Notes: a model not told the origin generated them from the sequence alone. A DNA stretch of 39,198 nucleotides from Weizmannia acidilactici (GCF_008974225.1 NZ_BKZR01000034.1:1-39198), one strand, 5' to 3'. Positions 1 to 9,210 are shown, numbered from the stretch's first letter. Program-made: numbers and translations.

Positions 1-24
1 CGCAAAAACTTGACTCACTCGTAA
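1..24. mobile_element. Insertion-sequence terminus at window edge
   Basis: The first 24 bases are the exact reverse complement of 38827-38850, where the same string opens a longer insertion-sequence end. The identity stops at base 25, where the reading frame of tagaturonate reductase becomes normal. The body of the IS would therefore extend leftwards outside the window. Its exact first base is uncertain because four of the 24 matching bases could be chance or a target preference. Confidence 0.6.
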
Positions 25-601
25 ATGCTTCACCAAGTTTCCACTCATCTGCGTAACGAAGTACAATATTTTTTAAATGTTTTCCGTTATCTTCAATCAG
101 TTCACATGGGATAATATAAAATCCCTTTTTGCCAGCTTTAAACCTCTCATAAAGCAAAGCTGTCAGTTTTGCCGGAAAGCTTACCGGCGGCCGGTCGGAT
201 AATGCATCTCCTTCATGATAGGCAATGCCGGCTTCCGTTGTATTGGAGAAAATAAACCGGACATTTTCATCTTCCGCCAAGCGTAAATAGGCATCATAAT
301 TTTCATAAGGATTGATTCCGGTATTGACGGAAGAAATAATTTCATGGGTTTGTATATTTTCTCCATGGGATTTTCCTTCAAGCAATACAGTAAATAAATA
401 ATCCTGTTCTGCTAATTGCCCGACTCTGCCGGTTGGTAATGATTGAACAATCGTTACACCACCTTCAAAAAGACCTTTTTTATTCATTTGCTGTATCTGC
501 CAATCGACAAAAGCACGGAGAAAATTTCCATCTCCAAATTGAATGGCTTTTGTTGGATAACGGGGCAAGTCTTTAAAATATGAATTGGATAACTTGATCA
601 C
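1..601 (-). CDS. uxaB: Tagaturonate reductase (altronate oxidoreductase), partial, interrupted
   Basis: This is the N-terminal 200 codons of a mannitol-dehydrogenase-superfamily enzyme that reduces tagaturonate to altronate with NADH in galacturonate catabolism. The GTG start at 601-599 follows a GGAGGG ribosome site. Visible signatures are the Rossmann-type start FGDGNFLRAFVDWQI near residue 20, the family segment IFSNTTEAGI near residue 120, and IIPCELIEDNG near residue 165. Homology runs to about residue 194 (LGEAFT). The remaining codons come from the 24-bp IS end described at the window edge, so the gene is probably disrupted rather than merely cut by the window. It lies 137 bp downstream of kdgK and has its own promoter. 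Assignment to tagaturonate rather than fructuronate reductase rests on resemblance to Bacillus UxaB. Confidence 0.8.
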   Translation of the reverse strand, partial: MIKLSNSYFKDLPRYPTKAIQFGDGNFLRAFVDWQIQQMNKKGLFEGGVTIVQSLPTGRVGQLAEQDYLFTVLLEGKSHGENIQTHEIISSVNTGINPYENYDAYLRLAEDENVRFIFSNTTEAGIAYHEGDALSDRPPVSFPAKLTALLYERFKAGKKGFYIIPCELIEDNGKHLKNIVLRYADEWKLGEAFTSESSFC

Positions 602-662
602 CTTTATCCCTCCTATATTTATTATTTGGAAACCATGTTTCTCATTCATGCTTACATTTTTT

Positions 663-690
663 ATTATAGTGCGCTTACAAATTTATTCAA
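663..690 (-). promoter_or_regulatory. Promoter of uxaB with cre-like half site
   Basis: A sigma-A type promoter reads TTGAAT (690-685), a 16-bp spacer and TATAAT (668-663), about 60 bp before the GTG start of uxaB. The spacer contains TGTAAGCGC, which matches one half of the Bacillus catabolite-responsive element. Control by CcpA or by the local regulator is inferred. Confidence 0.6.
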
Positions 691-738
691 TAGCTTTTTA
701 TTATTTTTTTCCTTATTCAACAAATAGACAAACAATAA

Positions 739-1743
739 TCAGCGGACGACTTCCCGGCCGGGAGTATCGAGCCATGATTTGACATCCCTTTCTGTCAGCG
801 GCAGCATATCCCCATTGATGGAATGTTTTAGGACGGACGCTGCGGTAGCAAATTGTACGGTTTGTTCCGCTTCCATTCCTGTTAATATCCCGTGGAGGAT
901 TCCTGCAACATATGCATCGCCGCCGCCGATCCGGTCTACGATCGGAAAAAGGTGATACCGCTCAGATTTTTTAAACTCCCCTTTAATCCATAACATTCCC
1001 TGCAATTCATTACAGGACGGGGAGATGACATACCGATCCGTTGCGTAAAGCGCACGGATGTTAGGGTAAATTTGGCTGATCTTCCGGTAGCATTCCTCCA
1101 TATTGCCGGGCACCGCAACAGATGCGTCAATCTCAAAGAAGTTACGGGCATCCATATAGTTCGCACAGCAATAGCTGACCATCGGCAAAATCGGGATAAT
1201 GGCCTCTTTCGCTTCTTCAAGCGTCCACATGGCCTGCCGGAAATTGATGTCGAAACTGACCGGGATGCCGCGGTCATATGCCGCTTTTACCAGTATTTGC
1301 CCATTCTTTTTCCAAGATTCGGATAAAGCAAATGTGATACCGGAAATGTGAAAGAGCGAAACATTTTCAAAAAGCCGGTCAAAATCCCACTCATGGATAT
1401 CCATTTGGCAAAAACTTGAATGTTCCCTGTCGTAAATCACTTTTGAATTGCGCAGGGTGCTCCCTTGTTCCAAAAAATAAATGCCCAGACGCTTTCCTCC
1501 AAACAAGAGATGGGAAGTATCAATCCCGTTGGCGCGGAGATTTCTTACGGCTGCCGTCCCCAAAGGCGAATTCGGCACCATGCTGGCAAAAGAAACATCA
1601 TGACCGAAGTGGGCCAATGTTGAAGCGACATTGGCTTCCGACCCGCCGTAATTCACATTTAATGATTGGCTGCAAGACAATAAATCCCCTGAACAAGTTG
1701 AAAGTCGCAACAAAATTTCCCCAAGTGTTAAAATTTTAGGCAT
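739..1743 (-). CDS. kdgK: 2-dehydro-3-deoxygluconate kinase (PfkB family)
   Basis: This 334-aa ribokinase/PfkB-family sugar kinase is expected to phosphorylate 2-keto-3-deoxygluconate to KDPG in the cytoplasm. The N-terminal substrate segment NYGGSEANVA (31-40) and the C-terminal PfkB signature DRIGGGDAYVAG (270-281), with catalytic Asp276, are intact. The signature carries GGGD instead of the common GAGD. The ATG start overlaps the last 8 bases of kdgA, indicating translational coupling. Substrate choice is inferred from kdgA directly upstream and uxaB downstream, and it agrees with Bacillus kdgA/kdgK gene order. A fructokinase or another keto-sugar kinase is possible but less likely. Confidence 0.88.
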   Translation of the reverse strand: MPKILTLGEILLRLSTCSGDLLSCSQSLNVNYGGSEANVASTLAHFGHDVSFASMVPNSPLGTAAVRNLRANGIDTSHLLFGGKRLGIYFLEQGSTLRNSKVIYDREHSSFCQMDIHEWDFDRLFENVSLFHISGITFALSESWKKNGQILVKAAYDRGIPVSFDINFRQAMWTLEEAKEAIIPILPMVSYCCANYMDARNFFEIDASVAVPGNMEECYRKISQIYPNIRALYATDRYVISPSCNELQGMLWIKGEFKKSERYHLFPIVDRIGGGDAYVAGILHGILTGMEAEQTVQFATAASVLKHSINGDMLPLTERDVKSWLDTPGREVVR

Positions 1744-2407
1744 ATTGACCCCTCAATTGTTGCGCTTCACGCAGCTGTTTGTATTTTTGCATGAATGCTT
1801 GGGCAGTCTCGGTAACTTTTTCGAATTGATTGGTTTCTGCGTGCTTTAATAAACTTCCGCCAACGCCAAGGATTTTGCAGCCAGCATTTATCCAGTCGCA
1901 CATATTATCCAGGTTGATTCCGCCTGAAGGCATAATTTCCAATTGCGGCAACGGCGCTTTTACATCTTTTACAAATGCAGGGCCAACGATATTGCTTGGG
2001 AACAGCTTAATCACTTCCGCTCCTGCCTGCATTGCTGTTTTCATTTCATTCACGGTCATGCAACCCGGAATATAAGGGACTTGATAAAGATTGCACAAAG
2101 CAGCCGTATCAGCATCGAAGGTTGGCGCAACAATGAACTTGGCACCTGACATCAGCGCAATTTGGGCGGTTGGGGCGTCAAGGACGGTACCGGCGCCAAT
2201 CAAAACATCCTGATGGTCTGTATATTGTTTTGTAATTTTTCGGATCGCAACATCAGCATTTGGAACTGTAAAAGTCAGTTCAATACTTTTAATGCCCCCG
2301 GCAATTAAGGCATCTGTGATGTCCAAAGCTTTCTCAACAGAATCCGCCCGCAAAACAGCGACAATACCGTTTTTTTCTAAAGCCTGTAATATTTCAATTT
2401 TTTTCAT
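1736..2407 (-). CDS. kdgA: KHG/KDPG aldolase
   Basis: This 223-aa class I aldolase splits 2-keto-3-deoxy-6-phosphogluconate into pyruvate and glyceraldehyde-3-phosphate. The Schiff-base lysine is Lys134 in VIKLFPS, and the general acid/base glutamate is Glu43 in SIELTF. The phosphate-binding loop PSGGI and the late GVGGSLL segment complete the TIM barrel. The start follows AAAGGAG with about 10 bases of spacing. The gene is first in a kdgA-kdgK operon. Its products enter the lower glycolytic pathway encoded later in this window. Confidence 0.93.
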   Translation of the reverse strand: MKKIEILQALEKNGIVAVLRADSVEKALDITDALIAGGIKSIELTFTVPNADVAIRKITKQYTDHQDVLIGAGTVLDAPTAQIALMSGAKFIVAPTFDADTAALCNLYQVPYIPGCMTVNEMKTAMQAGAEVIKLFPSNIVGPAFVKDVKAPLPQLEIMPSGGINLDNMCDWINAGCKILGVGGSLLKHAETNQFEKVTETAQAFMQKYKQLREAQQLRGQYA

Positions 2408-2430
2408 GATGCCACACTCCTTTTGTTTCT

Positions 2431-2498
2431 TTATAATAAACTTTATTTATATATAATAAACACAATTTTATTTTACATTAACGGCAACTTTGTGTAAA
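2431..2498 (-). promoter_or_regulatory. Promoter and candidate operator of kdgA-kdgK
   Basis: The promoter is TTTACA (2498-2493), a 17-bp spacer and TAAAAT (2475-2470). Just downstream, 2431-2460 holds an A/T-rich near-palindrome with two copies of GTTTATTATA in direct repeat 22 bp apart. This is a plausible binding site for the IclR-type regulator encoded next door. The operator role is inferred from position and symmetry. Confidence 0.6.
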
Positions 2499-2521
2499 CC
2501 ATTTCATGAAAAATAAAATAA

Positions 2522-2554
2522 AAAAACTTGCTCCTGTTTTAGGAACAAGTTTTT
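2522..2554 (-). terminator. Rho-independent terminator after the IclR regulator gene
   Basis: The stem pairs ACTTG with CAAGT and TCCT with AGGA (2526-2550). It is followed by a run of T on the minus strand. It sits 8 bp past the regulator stop codon and upstream of the kdgA promoter, so it insulates the two units. T-rich flanks on both sides could make it bidirectional. Confidence 0.8.
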
Positions 2555-2561
2555 CCGTAAA

Positions 2562-3371
2562 TCAACCATTCATTTTATTTTCAATTTTTCGCCGTGCCTG
2601 TTTCACCAGGTCAATAATTTCGTTTTTCTTTTCCTCACTCATCCGGAAAATCGGGGAACTGACACTCATGATCCCTTCAATTTTGCCATTCCGCTTGATG
2701 ACCGTGCTGATGCAAAAAATTTCGTCTTCATTTTCCTGGTTATCAATCGCGTAGCCGAGTTGCTTTATTTCCTTCAAATTTTTTAACAGCTCTTCAGGAT
2801 CTGTAATCGTATTTTCGGTCCTTTTTTCCAATTTTGTCCGCGCCAAATAACCCCGTATGTCTTCTTCGCTTTGTTCAGCCAAATACGCTTTCCCCATTGC
2901 GGAACAGTACAACGGCAATGTATGCCCTACTTGTGAGCTTAAAATAATTTGCCCTTTTCCATTCAACTTTTTAACATACACAATATGATCGCGGTCATAT
3001 ACGCCCAAATGAATCGTTTCTCCAATTTTTTCATTCAGCTCTACCAATTCAGGCTCCGCAACATTTACAATGTTGAATGATTTACGGGCGGTTTCCCCGT
3101 AGCGGATCAGTGCGGTGCCGAGCGTATATTTTTTCGTTTCTTCATCGCGTTTGACAAAATCTATGGAGCAGAGCGTATTTAAAATCTTTAATACGGTAGA
3201 TTTGCTTGTATTTAAAGCTGTGCAAATTTCCTGCAGATTAACCGGGTCAACCCTGTGTTCCAAATAATCCAATATGTCTTTTGCCCGAATTAAAACGGTG
3301 CCATAAGGTTTTTTGTCTGTTGTCGTTCCCACTGTCATGAACTCCCGCATGTATTTTTGTTGTATATTCAT
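2562..3371 (-). CDS. IclR-family transcriptional regulator
   Basis: This 269-aa protein has an N-terminal winged helix-turn-helix (about residues 27-85; recognition region TSKSTVLKILNTL). An IclR effector domain follows, with the typical SQVGHTLPLYCSAMGKAYLA segment near residue 145 and the late GYAIDNQENEDEIFCIS segment. It lies immediately upstream of kdgA-kdgK with its own promoter and terminator, so it most likely controls uronate/KDG catabolism, as KdgR-type IclR proteins do elsewhere. B. subtilis uses a LacI-type KdgR for the same job, so this is an alternative regulator. The start is uncertain: the first ATG has no convincing ribosome site, and internal ATGs at codons 8 and 12 are alternatives. 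Confidence 0.85.
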   Translation of the reverse strand: MNIQQKYMREFMTVGTTTDKKPYGTVLIRAKDILDYLEHRVDPVNLQEICTALNTSKSTVLKILNTLCSIDFVKRDEETKKYTLGTALIRYGETARKSFNIVNVAEPELVELNEKIGETIHLGVYDRDHIVYVKKLNGKGQIILSSQVGHTLPLYCSAMGKAYLAEQSEEDIRGYLARTKLEKRTENTITDPEELLKNLKEIKQLGYAIDNQENEDEIFCISTVIKRNGKIEGIMSVSSPIFRMSEEKKNEIIDLVKQARRKIENKMNG

Positions 3372-3423
3372 TTTACATTCTCAAAAAGTAGCCAAATAAG
3401 AAACAATTTTTCCTGACAGACTC

Positions 3424-3452
3424 TTTATAACATAAATTTACATAGAAGTAAA
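3424..3452 (-). promoter_or_regulatory. Promoter of the IclR-type regulator gene
   Basis: TTTACT (3452-3447) and TATAAA (3429-3424) are separated by exactly 17 bp, about 55 bp before the regulator's first ATG. A TTGACA further upstream (near 3475) has no -10 at suitable spacing. Confidence 0.5.
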
Positions 3453-3794
3453 ATGATTATATAGCCTGGTATGTGTCAAGTTTTTCTCGACATTGTTTAA
3501 AAGTCAGTGATTTCCAGACATTCTTTTTGTACGCTTTTGGCTGTTGCGCTTTGCTTGCTTCCCTAGATAAGGGGAAATTCCAAAAGCCGTTCAACCGGGC
3601 ACATGGGGCACCCCTTTTTGATGATAGCAAAATTACTCGCTTTCCACACGCGACGCGAGCCTCACCGCTCGTCCTTCAAGCACACTGGGTCTCTTCTTGC
3701 TCGCTTTTCCCGCAGGAGTCTCAGAAATTAGCAATCATTTATATTCTCAGCTTTTATAGGATGTTGGGATTGCCCCTTATCCAGGTGGAGTATA
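3453..3794. other. Non-coding stretch with mobile-element debris
   Basis: No convincing gene is present. At 3474-3486 the bases GTCAAGTTTTT match 11 bases of the insertion-sequence end found at both window edges, which may mark an old IS boundary. Bases 3637-3720 resemble a dispersed Bacillus intergenic repeat, ending in TTTCCCGCAGGAGTC. The same 15 bases recur at 26631-26645. The right side runs into the IS3-type transposase fragment. Confidence 0.4.
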
Positions 3795-4151
3795 ATGGAC
3801 CAGACCCTTAAGATCGACTTCGTGCTGAAAGCAGTAAAACGGGCATTCTCAGTCGCCAGGCCAGAGATTTTAAATAGTGATCAAGGCAGCCATTTTATCA
3901 GTCCAAAATACACTGATCTCGTGCTTCAAAATAAGATTAAAATCAGTATGGACGGCAAAAAGAGAGCCCTTGATAATATCATCACCGAGAGGTTTTGGCG
4001 AACGATCAAGTATGAAGAAGTGTATTTAAAAGACTACAATTCTCCAAGAGAAGCAAGAAAAGAGATTGGTAACTATATCCATTTCTATAACCATGAAAGA
4101 TTCCACCAGTCCCTGGGCTTTCAAACTCCCGCCTCTATTTATTGCCCGTGA
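3795..4151 (+). pseudogene. IS3-family transposase (OrfB), C-terminal fragment
   Basis: The 118 codons match the C-terminal half of an IS3-family rve integrase. The second catalytic aspartate is in NSDQGSHF and the catalytic glutamate in ITERFWRTIKYEEV. The closing family segments are IGNYIHFYNHERFHQSLG and TPASIY. The first catalytic aspartate, the HTH-containing N-terminus and OrfA are absent; recognisable homology starts near 3804. No intact inverted repeats are visible. This is a dead remnant and the only mobile-element coding sequence beside the restriction-modification gene, on its 3' side. Confidence 0.85.
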
Positions 4152-4283
4152 GTAATTCATCCTTCGGGTAGGATACTTAAGCAATAAGAGTGATCTTGAA
4201 CATTTTCACATAAATCCATTCCGTTTATCTAAACGTCAAGTGGGACTGCAAGAAACTTTTGCAGACGAATAATGCTTATGCCT

Positions 4284-7200
4284 TTATTTTCTTACATCAA
4301 CAATTTCCAGCGGCGGCAAACTGTTTACCAAATCCACTGTTTGAACAGATACATTAATGATGCGTAGTAGCAAATCAAAAACATAACGTTCATCATCAGA
4401 GTACAAGTTAGGATCATCAACGATACCAGAATTCTTATCCGTCTTCACTTGATACTGGTCAATAATCCATTCAATTGCAGGACGACCATTTACCACGTAC
4501 TCATATGCCTTCTCAGGAATATTCAAAATCGTAATGTCAGTATTGAACACAATTTTGTCCAATACATCTTTCTTAGGGTGTTTCATCTTTTTAACCTTGT
4601 ACGAAGGATTTGCTTTAGCTTCAATTACAACGTCTGAATATGGTTCAACCATTTCGTAGTTAAGGTGTAAGTCAGCTAATTTTCGACCTATATCAACAAA
4701 CTTTTCTTTATTTTTTAAAACAGGGATACGTGGCAATTCCTTCTTCAAATTATTAGCGTACTTTTCACGATACTCTTTTGAGTGTAAAACACCATAAACA
4801 TAATAAAATACATCATCATCTGAGAGATTTAATTTTTTCTTGAATGAATCGTTTATGTTGCTCGTATCTAGTAATAAATCATGTGTTACGCTATTATCAT
4901 ACCGATAAAATCCTTGTCCCTTTTCCAATAAATCCAAGTTTGGAATTTTGTCTACAATCAAACAGGAGAAATCTCTACTAGACCCGGCACCAGTAATATA
5001 AATAACTTTGTTCTCTGATCCGAAAACATCCTTGTATTTACTAGGACGTTCAATCACATCCGTTTGATAAAACAAATATTTCTTTGTGAAAGGGCGATAC
5101 ATGCTTCTTATTAGTGACTTATCATCCAATTGAATTCTTGTACCTTTAGCTAGTTTCTGCTTGAGTCCTGTACTCCATTTAATAAAGTCACCAGAATTAT
5201 TGGTTTGATTAATTCTCTTTTTTTCATCTTTTATATAACTCAAACGTACAACTTCTGAATTGAAATTTTCAACCATTCGTTTAGTATTGTTTATCACATT
5301 ATCTCGACTGAATCCATATATCCAAGCATCACGGTTTGTGCTGACACCAATTGCTTTATTTATGAACACTCCGCCATCCATTGCGTCATATTTATCGTAA
5401 TTTTGATCACGTTGATTTATCCAATCATTATTTGCGTCAGGTTTGATTTCGGTCCACTTTATGCCATCTACAGAAGCGAAATCGGAAATGATTGACAATT
5501 TTTGTTCACGAGAAAGATAGTCGCCAATATCATGATAATAAATTTTATGGTTATCTGTCCCGTCCTTCACAAGAACTGTGATCGCAATCGGGGTTCTACT
5601 TCCTGAGCCGAAAATCTTTCCGCCTTCTTGGCGAGATTTTTCACCCAATGTTCTTTGATCGCCACGTAAATTAAAAATATAAACATAGTTAAATTCATTG
5701 TACCAACACTTCCGCAAACCATCCGTGCTATTACTATCAATAAATGAACCGTTAGTAACAAAACCAATTACGCCTTTACTCCCGATACGATCGCTTGCCC
5801 AGCGAAACGCTTTAATATAGGAATCATACAAGCTCTTCTTTAAGCTAGCTGATGAATAGCGGGCATAGGTTGAATCTATGCGTTCATCTAATTTAGGATA
5901 TGATTGATTTTGATTGTTGTCGTTCGCATTCGTTTGCCCTATTGAATATGGAGGATTCCCAATTATAGCAAAAATAGGCTTCCTTCGTTGCTTTTCAAGT
6001 CGCTCATTATTTTCCCCAAACAACTCGTCCTCAAATGAATCCTCTTTCTCGGTACTTTCAAACGTATCCGTTAAAACAATGCCCTCAAATGGTTTATAAT
6101 CGCCCTCCATTATGGAATGGAAGGTTTCTTCAATATTGATAGCAGCGATATAGTAACTCAACAGTACAATCTCATTCGCATGAAGTTCTTGAGTGTACTT
6201 GCGCAACAAATCCTCTTTTGAAATTAATCCACTTTGCAGCAACCTCACGATAAACGTACCAGTACCCGTAAATGGATCAAGGATGTGAACTCCTTCATCG
6301 CTAATTGACTTACCAAAGTACTTTTTCAATACATCATTAACGGAGTGAATAATGAAATCCACCACTTCAACAGGGGTAAACACAATTCCCAAACGTTCGG
6401 TTGTTTCTTTAAACCCAACTTTAAAGAACTTATCGTACAACTGGACGATTATGTCCTGTTTCGCTTTTAGATTATCTATCCCCTCAGCACGCACACGCAC
6501 ACTTTCATAGAAGCCTTTCAAACGTTCCTGTTCTTTTACAAGCCCTTGTTCATCCATAACCTTCAACACAGCATCCATAGCTTGTGAAACGGGGTTATTG
6601 TTCACAAAGCTATATGAATCAAACAGTGCTTCAAAAACTGGTTTTGTAATCAGGTGTTGTGCCAACATTTCAATCGCTTGTTTTTCTGATATAGAATTAT
6701 TGATGTTATGACGTAACCCAGAAAGAAACTTTTGAAATGCCATATACGTTTCGCTGTTGGTATCTTCCAACATTACTCGAATACGCATCATGTGTTGTTG
6801 TGCAATTTCAGCAACATCTTTTGACCAATCTTCCCAATAACGTACATTCCCAACCTTCTTTACAATTTTGCCATAAATCGCACGTTCAATTTCCGAGAAA
6901 TCATCTTCATCAAGATTAAAAGCCAACTGTTCAGATACTGGTTCAGCAACAATAAATCCACCTTCGCTTTCATCAGGTGCGGAACCAACCCCAATAACTT
7001 GCAACTGGTCAGGTTTCTTTTTGTTCAATTCCAATTTATTGATCATTGCATCAAAACGTTCGTCTAACGAACGCAACGCATTTAGAACGTCCCAAACTAC
7101 TTGATACTTCTCATTTTTATCTAAGACCGTATTTTCATCAACACCTGCAGGAATACCGATAGGAAGGATGACATAACCATAATCTTTTCCTTCTGCTTTA

Positions 7201-9002
7201 CGCATAACTCGTCCTACTGCTTGTGCAATGTCAATACGTGATTTACGAGGTTTTAAAAACATAACTGCGTCCAAATCCGGAACGTCTACACCCTCTGTAA
7301 GGAAGCGTGCATTAGTAAGGATACGACAAGTATTTGGTGGAACTTCTGCCTTCAGCCAAGAAATTTTCTCATTCTTCTGCAGGGCATTCATCGAACCGTC
7401 CGCATGGTCTATTTCAATTCGAACCGGCTCTGTTTGGCCTCCTGATTCATTGATATACATATCAACAACTTCTGTAAACATTTCCTTAATCAACTTCGAC
7501 TCACGAATCGTTCCAGCAAAAGCAATAGCCCGCTTCATTGGATTAGCAGAAATCACATTAGAATTACTCTTACGTTTGATCAACCCATTCCAACAGCCGA
7601 TAATTTTCGTTACATCATCAAATTCAAGTTCTGTATCACGCTTATTCGCCAGCATCTTTTGAAAACGACGGGCAATTACTTCTTCATCAACAGCCAGAAC
7701 CATAACTTTATAGTCCGTTAAAATCCCTTTATTTACGGCATCTCCAAATCCAATTCGGTAAAACTCTTCACCATAAATTTCTTTATCATTCATATCTGCA
7801 ATAACAACAGACAATTCATCAGCTTTCTTCTTTGCATCATCACCATAAATACGAGGAGTAGCCGTTTGATACAGACGTTTTTTAGCTTTAATATTGTCAT
7901 TGCTATGTACTTTCACAAAAGCACTAGCTTCTTTTCCCACTTCGGTTGCTCCGGTTGTACGATGAGCTTCATCACAGACAACCAAATCGAACTCATAAAA
8001 GCCATTTTTCTGAGCCTCAATAATTACGTCAATGGACTGATATGTTGAGAACACGACTAAGAATTTGCTTTGGTGATCCGCCGAATCAATAAGCTTCTGA
8101 TGCTCCAGTAACTTGCGATAATCAGTCGTAGCCGGATAACCTAAATCTGCTGCCGCTATATCCTCAATCTCGTTTTCACCTTTTGCCTTTTTTGTAACTT
8201 TTCTATCCGAACAAACCGCAAAAGTTTCCATATCCTCACGATACTTAGAATCGGCAGTCCAGCCTCTTAAAGATTGGGAAAGCAACTGAATACTAGGTAC
8301 AAGATATAATACCCTGAATGTACCATTTTTCTTCTCTGCCATCCTTTCGGCAATTACCATAGAAGTATATGTTTTTCCTGTACCGGGAGCCATAATCAAC
8401 TTTCCACGGTCAGCCGTTTCAAAACCATTTACTACTGCCTCAATAGCAGGAATCTGGTGAGAACGTGGTTTCTTAGGTGACTTCAACGCAATTTTCTGCG
8501 GATTATCAAAGGAGAACTGTGACCAATCAATCTCACTCTCACGCAATTGCGACAAACCAATACGAGCAATGTTTTTGTCACGGTCTAATAAAGCGTTGTT
8601 CGCATTACTGCTCCACTTGTCCGTTGAAGTTACAATAATCCCTTCTGCATAATAGCTCTTCCCCACTTCATTTAAGAAAGAATCAATATGCGACTTTTGG
8701 ATTGTCATATTTTTCGAATAATATTTACACTGAACAGCAACCAACTCACCAGTTTCCCTTTTTCGGGCAACTAAGTCTACACCTGTATCTTTCTTCGGAA
8801 TTCCATATTCTTCAGGAACATCCGATAACATCCATACTTCATCAAATAACCGTGCATACATTGGTTCTTTCTTCAGATATGCTGTAACCAATAGCTCAAA
8901 AAGGGTTCCACGATCACGTTGTGCCATGTCTTCCCGTTCTAAATTGGAGATAATATCATCGAATGAATGGCTTTTCACTTGATAGCTAACTGTTTCTTCC
9001 AT
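4284..9002 (-). CDS. Type ISP single-chain restriction-modification enzyme
   Basis: This 1572-aa protein combines every activity of a restriction-modification system in one chain. Residues 1-160 form an Mrr-like PD-(D/E)XK nuclease (Asp76, then Gln91-x-Lys93 in VQCKYY). A superfamily 2 ATPase follows: Walker A APGTGKT at 205-211, DEAH at 344-347, TATP at 380-383, and motif VI QAVGRVMRK at 594-602. An N6-adenine methyltransferase is next, with AdoMet motif DPFTGTG at 909-915 and catalytic NPPY at 1016-1019. The C-terminal ~450 residues should be the target-recognition domain. Size and order match LlaGI/LlaBIII-type enzymes, which methylate one strand and translocate before cutting. The ATG at 9002 is preferred because GGAGG lies 11 bases upstream; a TTG at 9020 is in frame but sits on the ribosome site. 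No partner genes are needed and none are present. All catalytic motifs are intact. Base composition is visibly more A/T-rich than the neighbouring core genes, as expected for a transferred gene. Confidence 0.93.
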   Translation of the reverse strand: MEETVSYQVKSHSFDDIISNLEREDMAQRDRGTLFELLVTAYLKKEPMYARLFDEVWMLSDVPEEYGIPKKDTGVDLVARKRETGELVAVQCKYYSKNMTIQKSHIDSFLNEVGKSYYAEGIIVTSTDKWSSNANNALLDRDKNIARIGLSQLRESEIDWSQFSFDNPQKIALKSPKKPRSHQIPAIEAVVNGFETADRGKLIMAPGTGKTYTSMVIAERMAEKKNGTFRVLYLVPSIQLLSQSLRGWTADSKYREDMETFAVCSDRKVTKKAKGENEIEDIAAADLGYPATTDYRKLLEHQKLIDSADHQSKFLVVFSTYQSIDVIIEAQKNGFYEFDLVVCDEAHRTTGATEVGKEASAFVKVHSNDNIKAKKRLYQTATPRIYGDDAKKKADELSVVIADMNDKEIYGEEFYRIGFGDAVNKGILTDYKVMVLAVDEEVIARRFQKMLANKRDTELEFDDVTKIIGCWNGLIKRKSNSNVISANPMKRAIAFAGTIRESKLIKEMFTEVVDMYINESGGQTEPVRIEIDHADGSMNALQKNEKISWLKAEVPPNTCRILTNARFLTEGVDVPDLDAVMFLKPRKSRIDIAQAVGRVMRKAEGKDYGYVILPIGIPAGVDENTVLDKNEKYQVVWDVLNALRSLDERFDAMINKLELNKKKPDQLQVIGVGSAPDESEGGFIVAEPVSEQLAFNLDEDDFSEIERAIYGKIVKKVGNVRYWEDWSKDVAEIAQQHMMRIRVMLEDTNSETYMAFQKFLSGLRHNINNSISEKQAIEMLAQHLITKPVFEALFDSYSFVNNNPVSQAMDAVLKVMDEQGLVKEQERLKGFYESVRVRAEGIDNLKAKQDIIVQLYDKFFKVGFKETTERLGIVFTPVEVVDFIIHSVNDVLKKYFGKSISDEGVHILDPFTGTGTFIVRLLQSGLISKEDLLRKYTQELHANEIVLLSYYIAAINIEETFHSIMEGDYKPFEGIVLTDTFESTEKEDSFEDELFGENNERLEKQRRKPIFAIIGNPPYSIGQTNANDNNQNQSYPKLDERIDSTYARYSSASLKKSLYDSYIKAFRWASDRIGSKGVIGFVTNGSFIDSNSTDGLRKCWYNEFNYVYIFNLRGDQRTLGEKSRQEGGKIFGSGSRTPIAITVLVKDGTDNHKIYYHDIGDYLSREQKLSIISDFASVDGIKWTEIKPDANNDWINQRDQNYDKYDAMDGGVFINKAIGVSTNRDAWIYGFSRDNVINNTKRMVENFNSEVVRLSYIKDEKKRINQTNNSGDFIKWSTGLKQKLAKGTRIQLDDKSLIRSMYRPFTKKYLFYQTDVIERPSKYKDVFGSENKVIYITGAGSSRDFSCLIVDKIPNLDLLEKGQGFYRYDNSVTHDLLLDTSNINDSFKKKLNLSDDDVFYYVYGVLHSKEYREKYANNLKKELPRIPVLKNKEKFVDIGRKLADLHLNYEMVEPYSDVVIEAKANPSYKVKKMKHPKKDVLDKIVFNTDITILNIPEKAYEYVVNGRPAIEWIIDQYQVKTDKNSGIVDDPNLYSDDERYVFDLLLRIINVSVQTVDLVNSLPPLEIVDVRK

Positions 9003-9060
9003 ATTTCTCAATACCTCCAAGACCCCAAAATATTAGAGTAAAATATCATTGTCTTTCTCA

Positions 9061-9091
9061 ATTTTACCACACCAATTTTGCTGCCCATCAA
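9061..9091 (-). promoter_or_regulatory. Possible promoter of the type ISP gene
   Basis: An extended -10 (TG, one base, TAAAAT; 9069-9061) lies about 60 bp before the start. A TTGATG at 9091-9086 is 19 bp away, which is longer than ideal. No operator symmetry is visible. Confidence 0.35.
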
Positions 9092-9182
9092 TCTAATTTA
9101 ATCTAACATCTAATGATTTCTTGAATACGTTTTTGACTACGGATGTTTGATATTCAATAAAATCAAATGAAATGGTAAAAAT

Positions 9183-9210
9183 AAAAAAACCCTTGATATA
9201 CAAGGGCTTT
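9183..9210 (-). terminator. Terminator of ssrA
   Basis: CCCTTG and CAAGGG pair around a 5-base loop (9190-9206), followed by seven T on the minus strand. It lies about 35 bases past the tmRNA 3' end and separates ssrA from the ISP gene. Confidence 0.85.

Noticed and set aside
2408..2469. Riboswitch or T-box in the kdgA leader
   Set aside because: The leader is about 60 bases and A/T-rich; no conserved aptamer or antiterminator pattern is visible.
3473..3811. Open frame of 112 codons before the transposase fragment
   Set aside because: No homology, no ribosome site and it crosses a dispersed repeat; the real transposase frame starts only near 3804.
4152..9186. Duplicate of the tmRNA 3' end as the far attachment site of the island
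   Set aside because: I looked for the T-arm and acceptor bases around the transposase fragment and the end of the ISP gene and found no copy.
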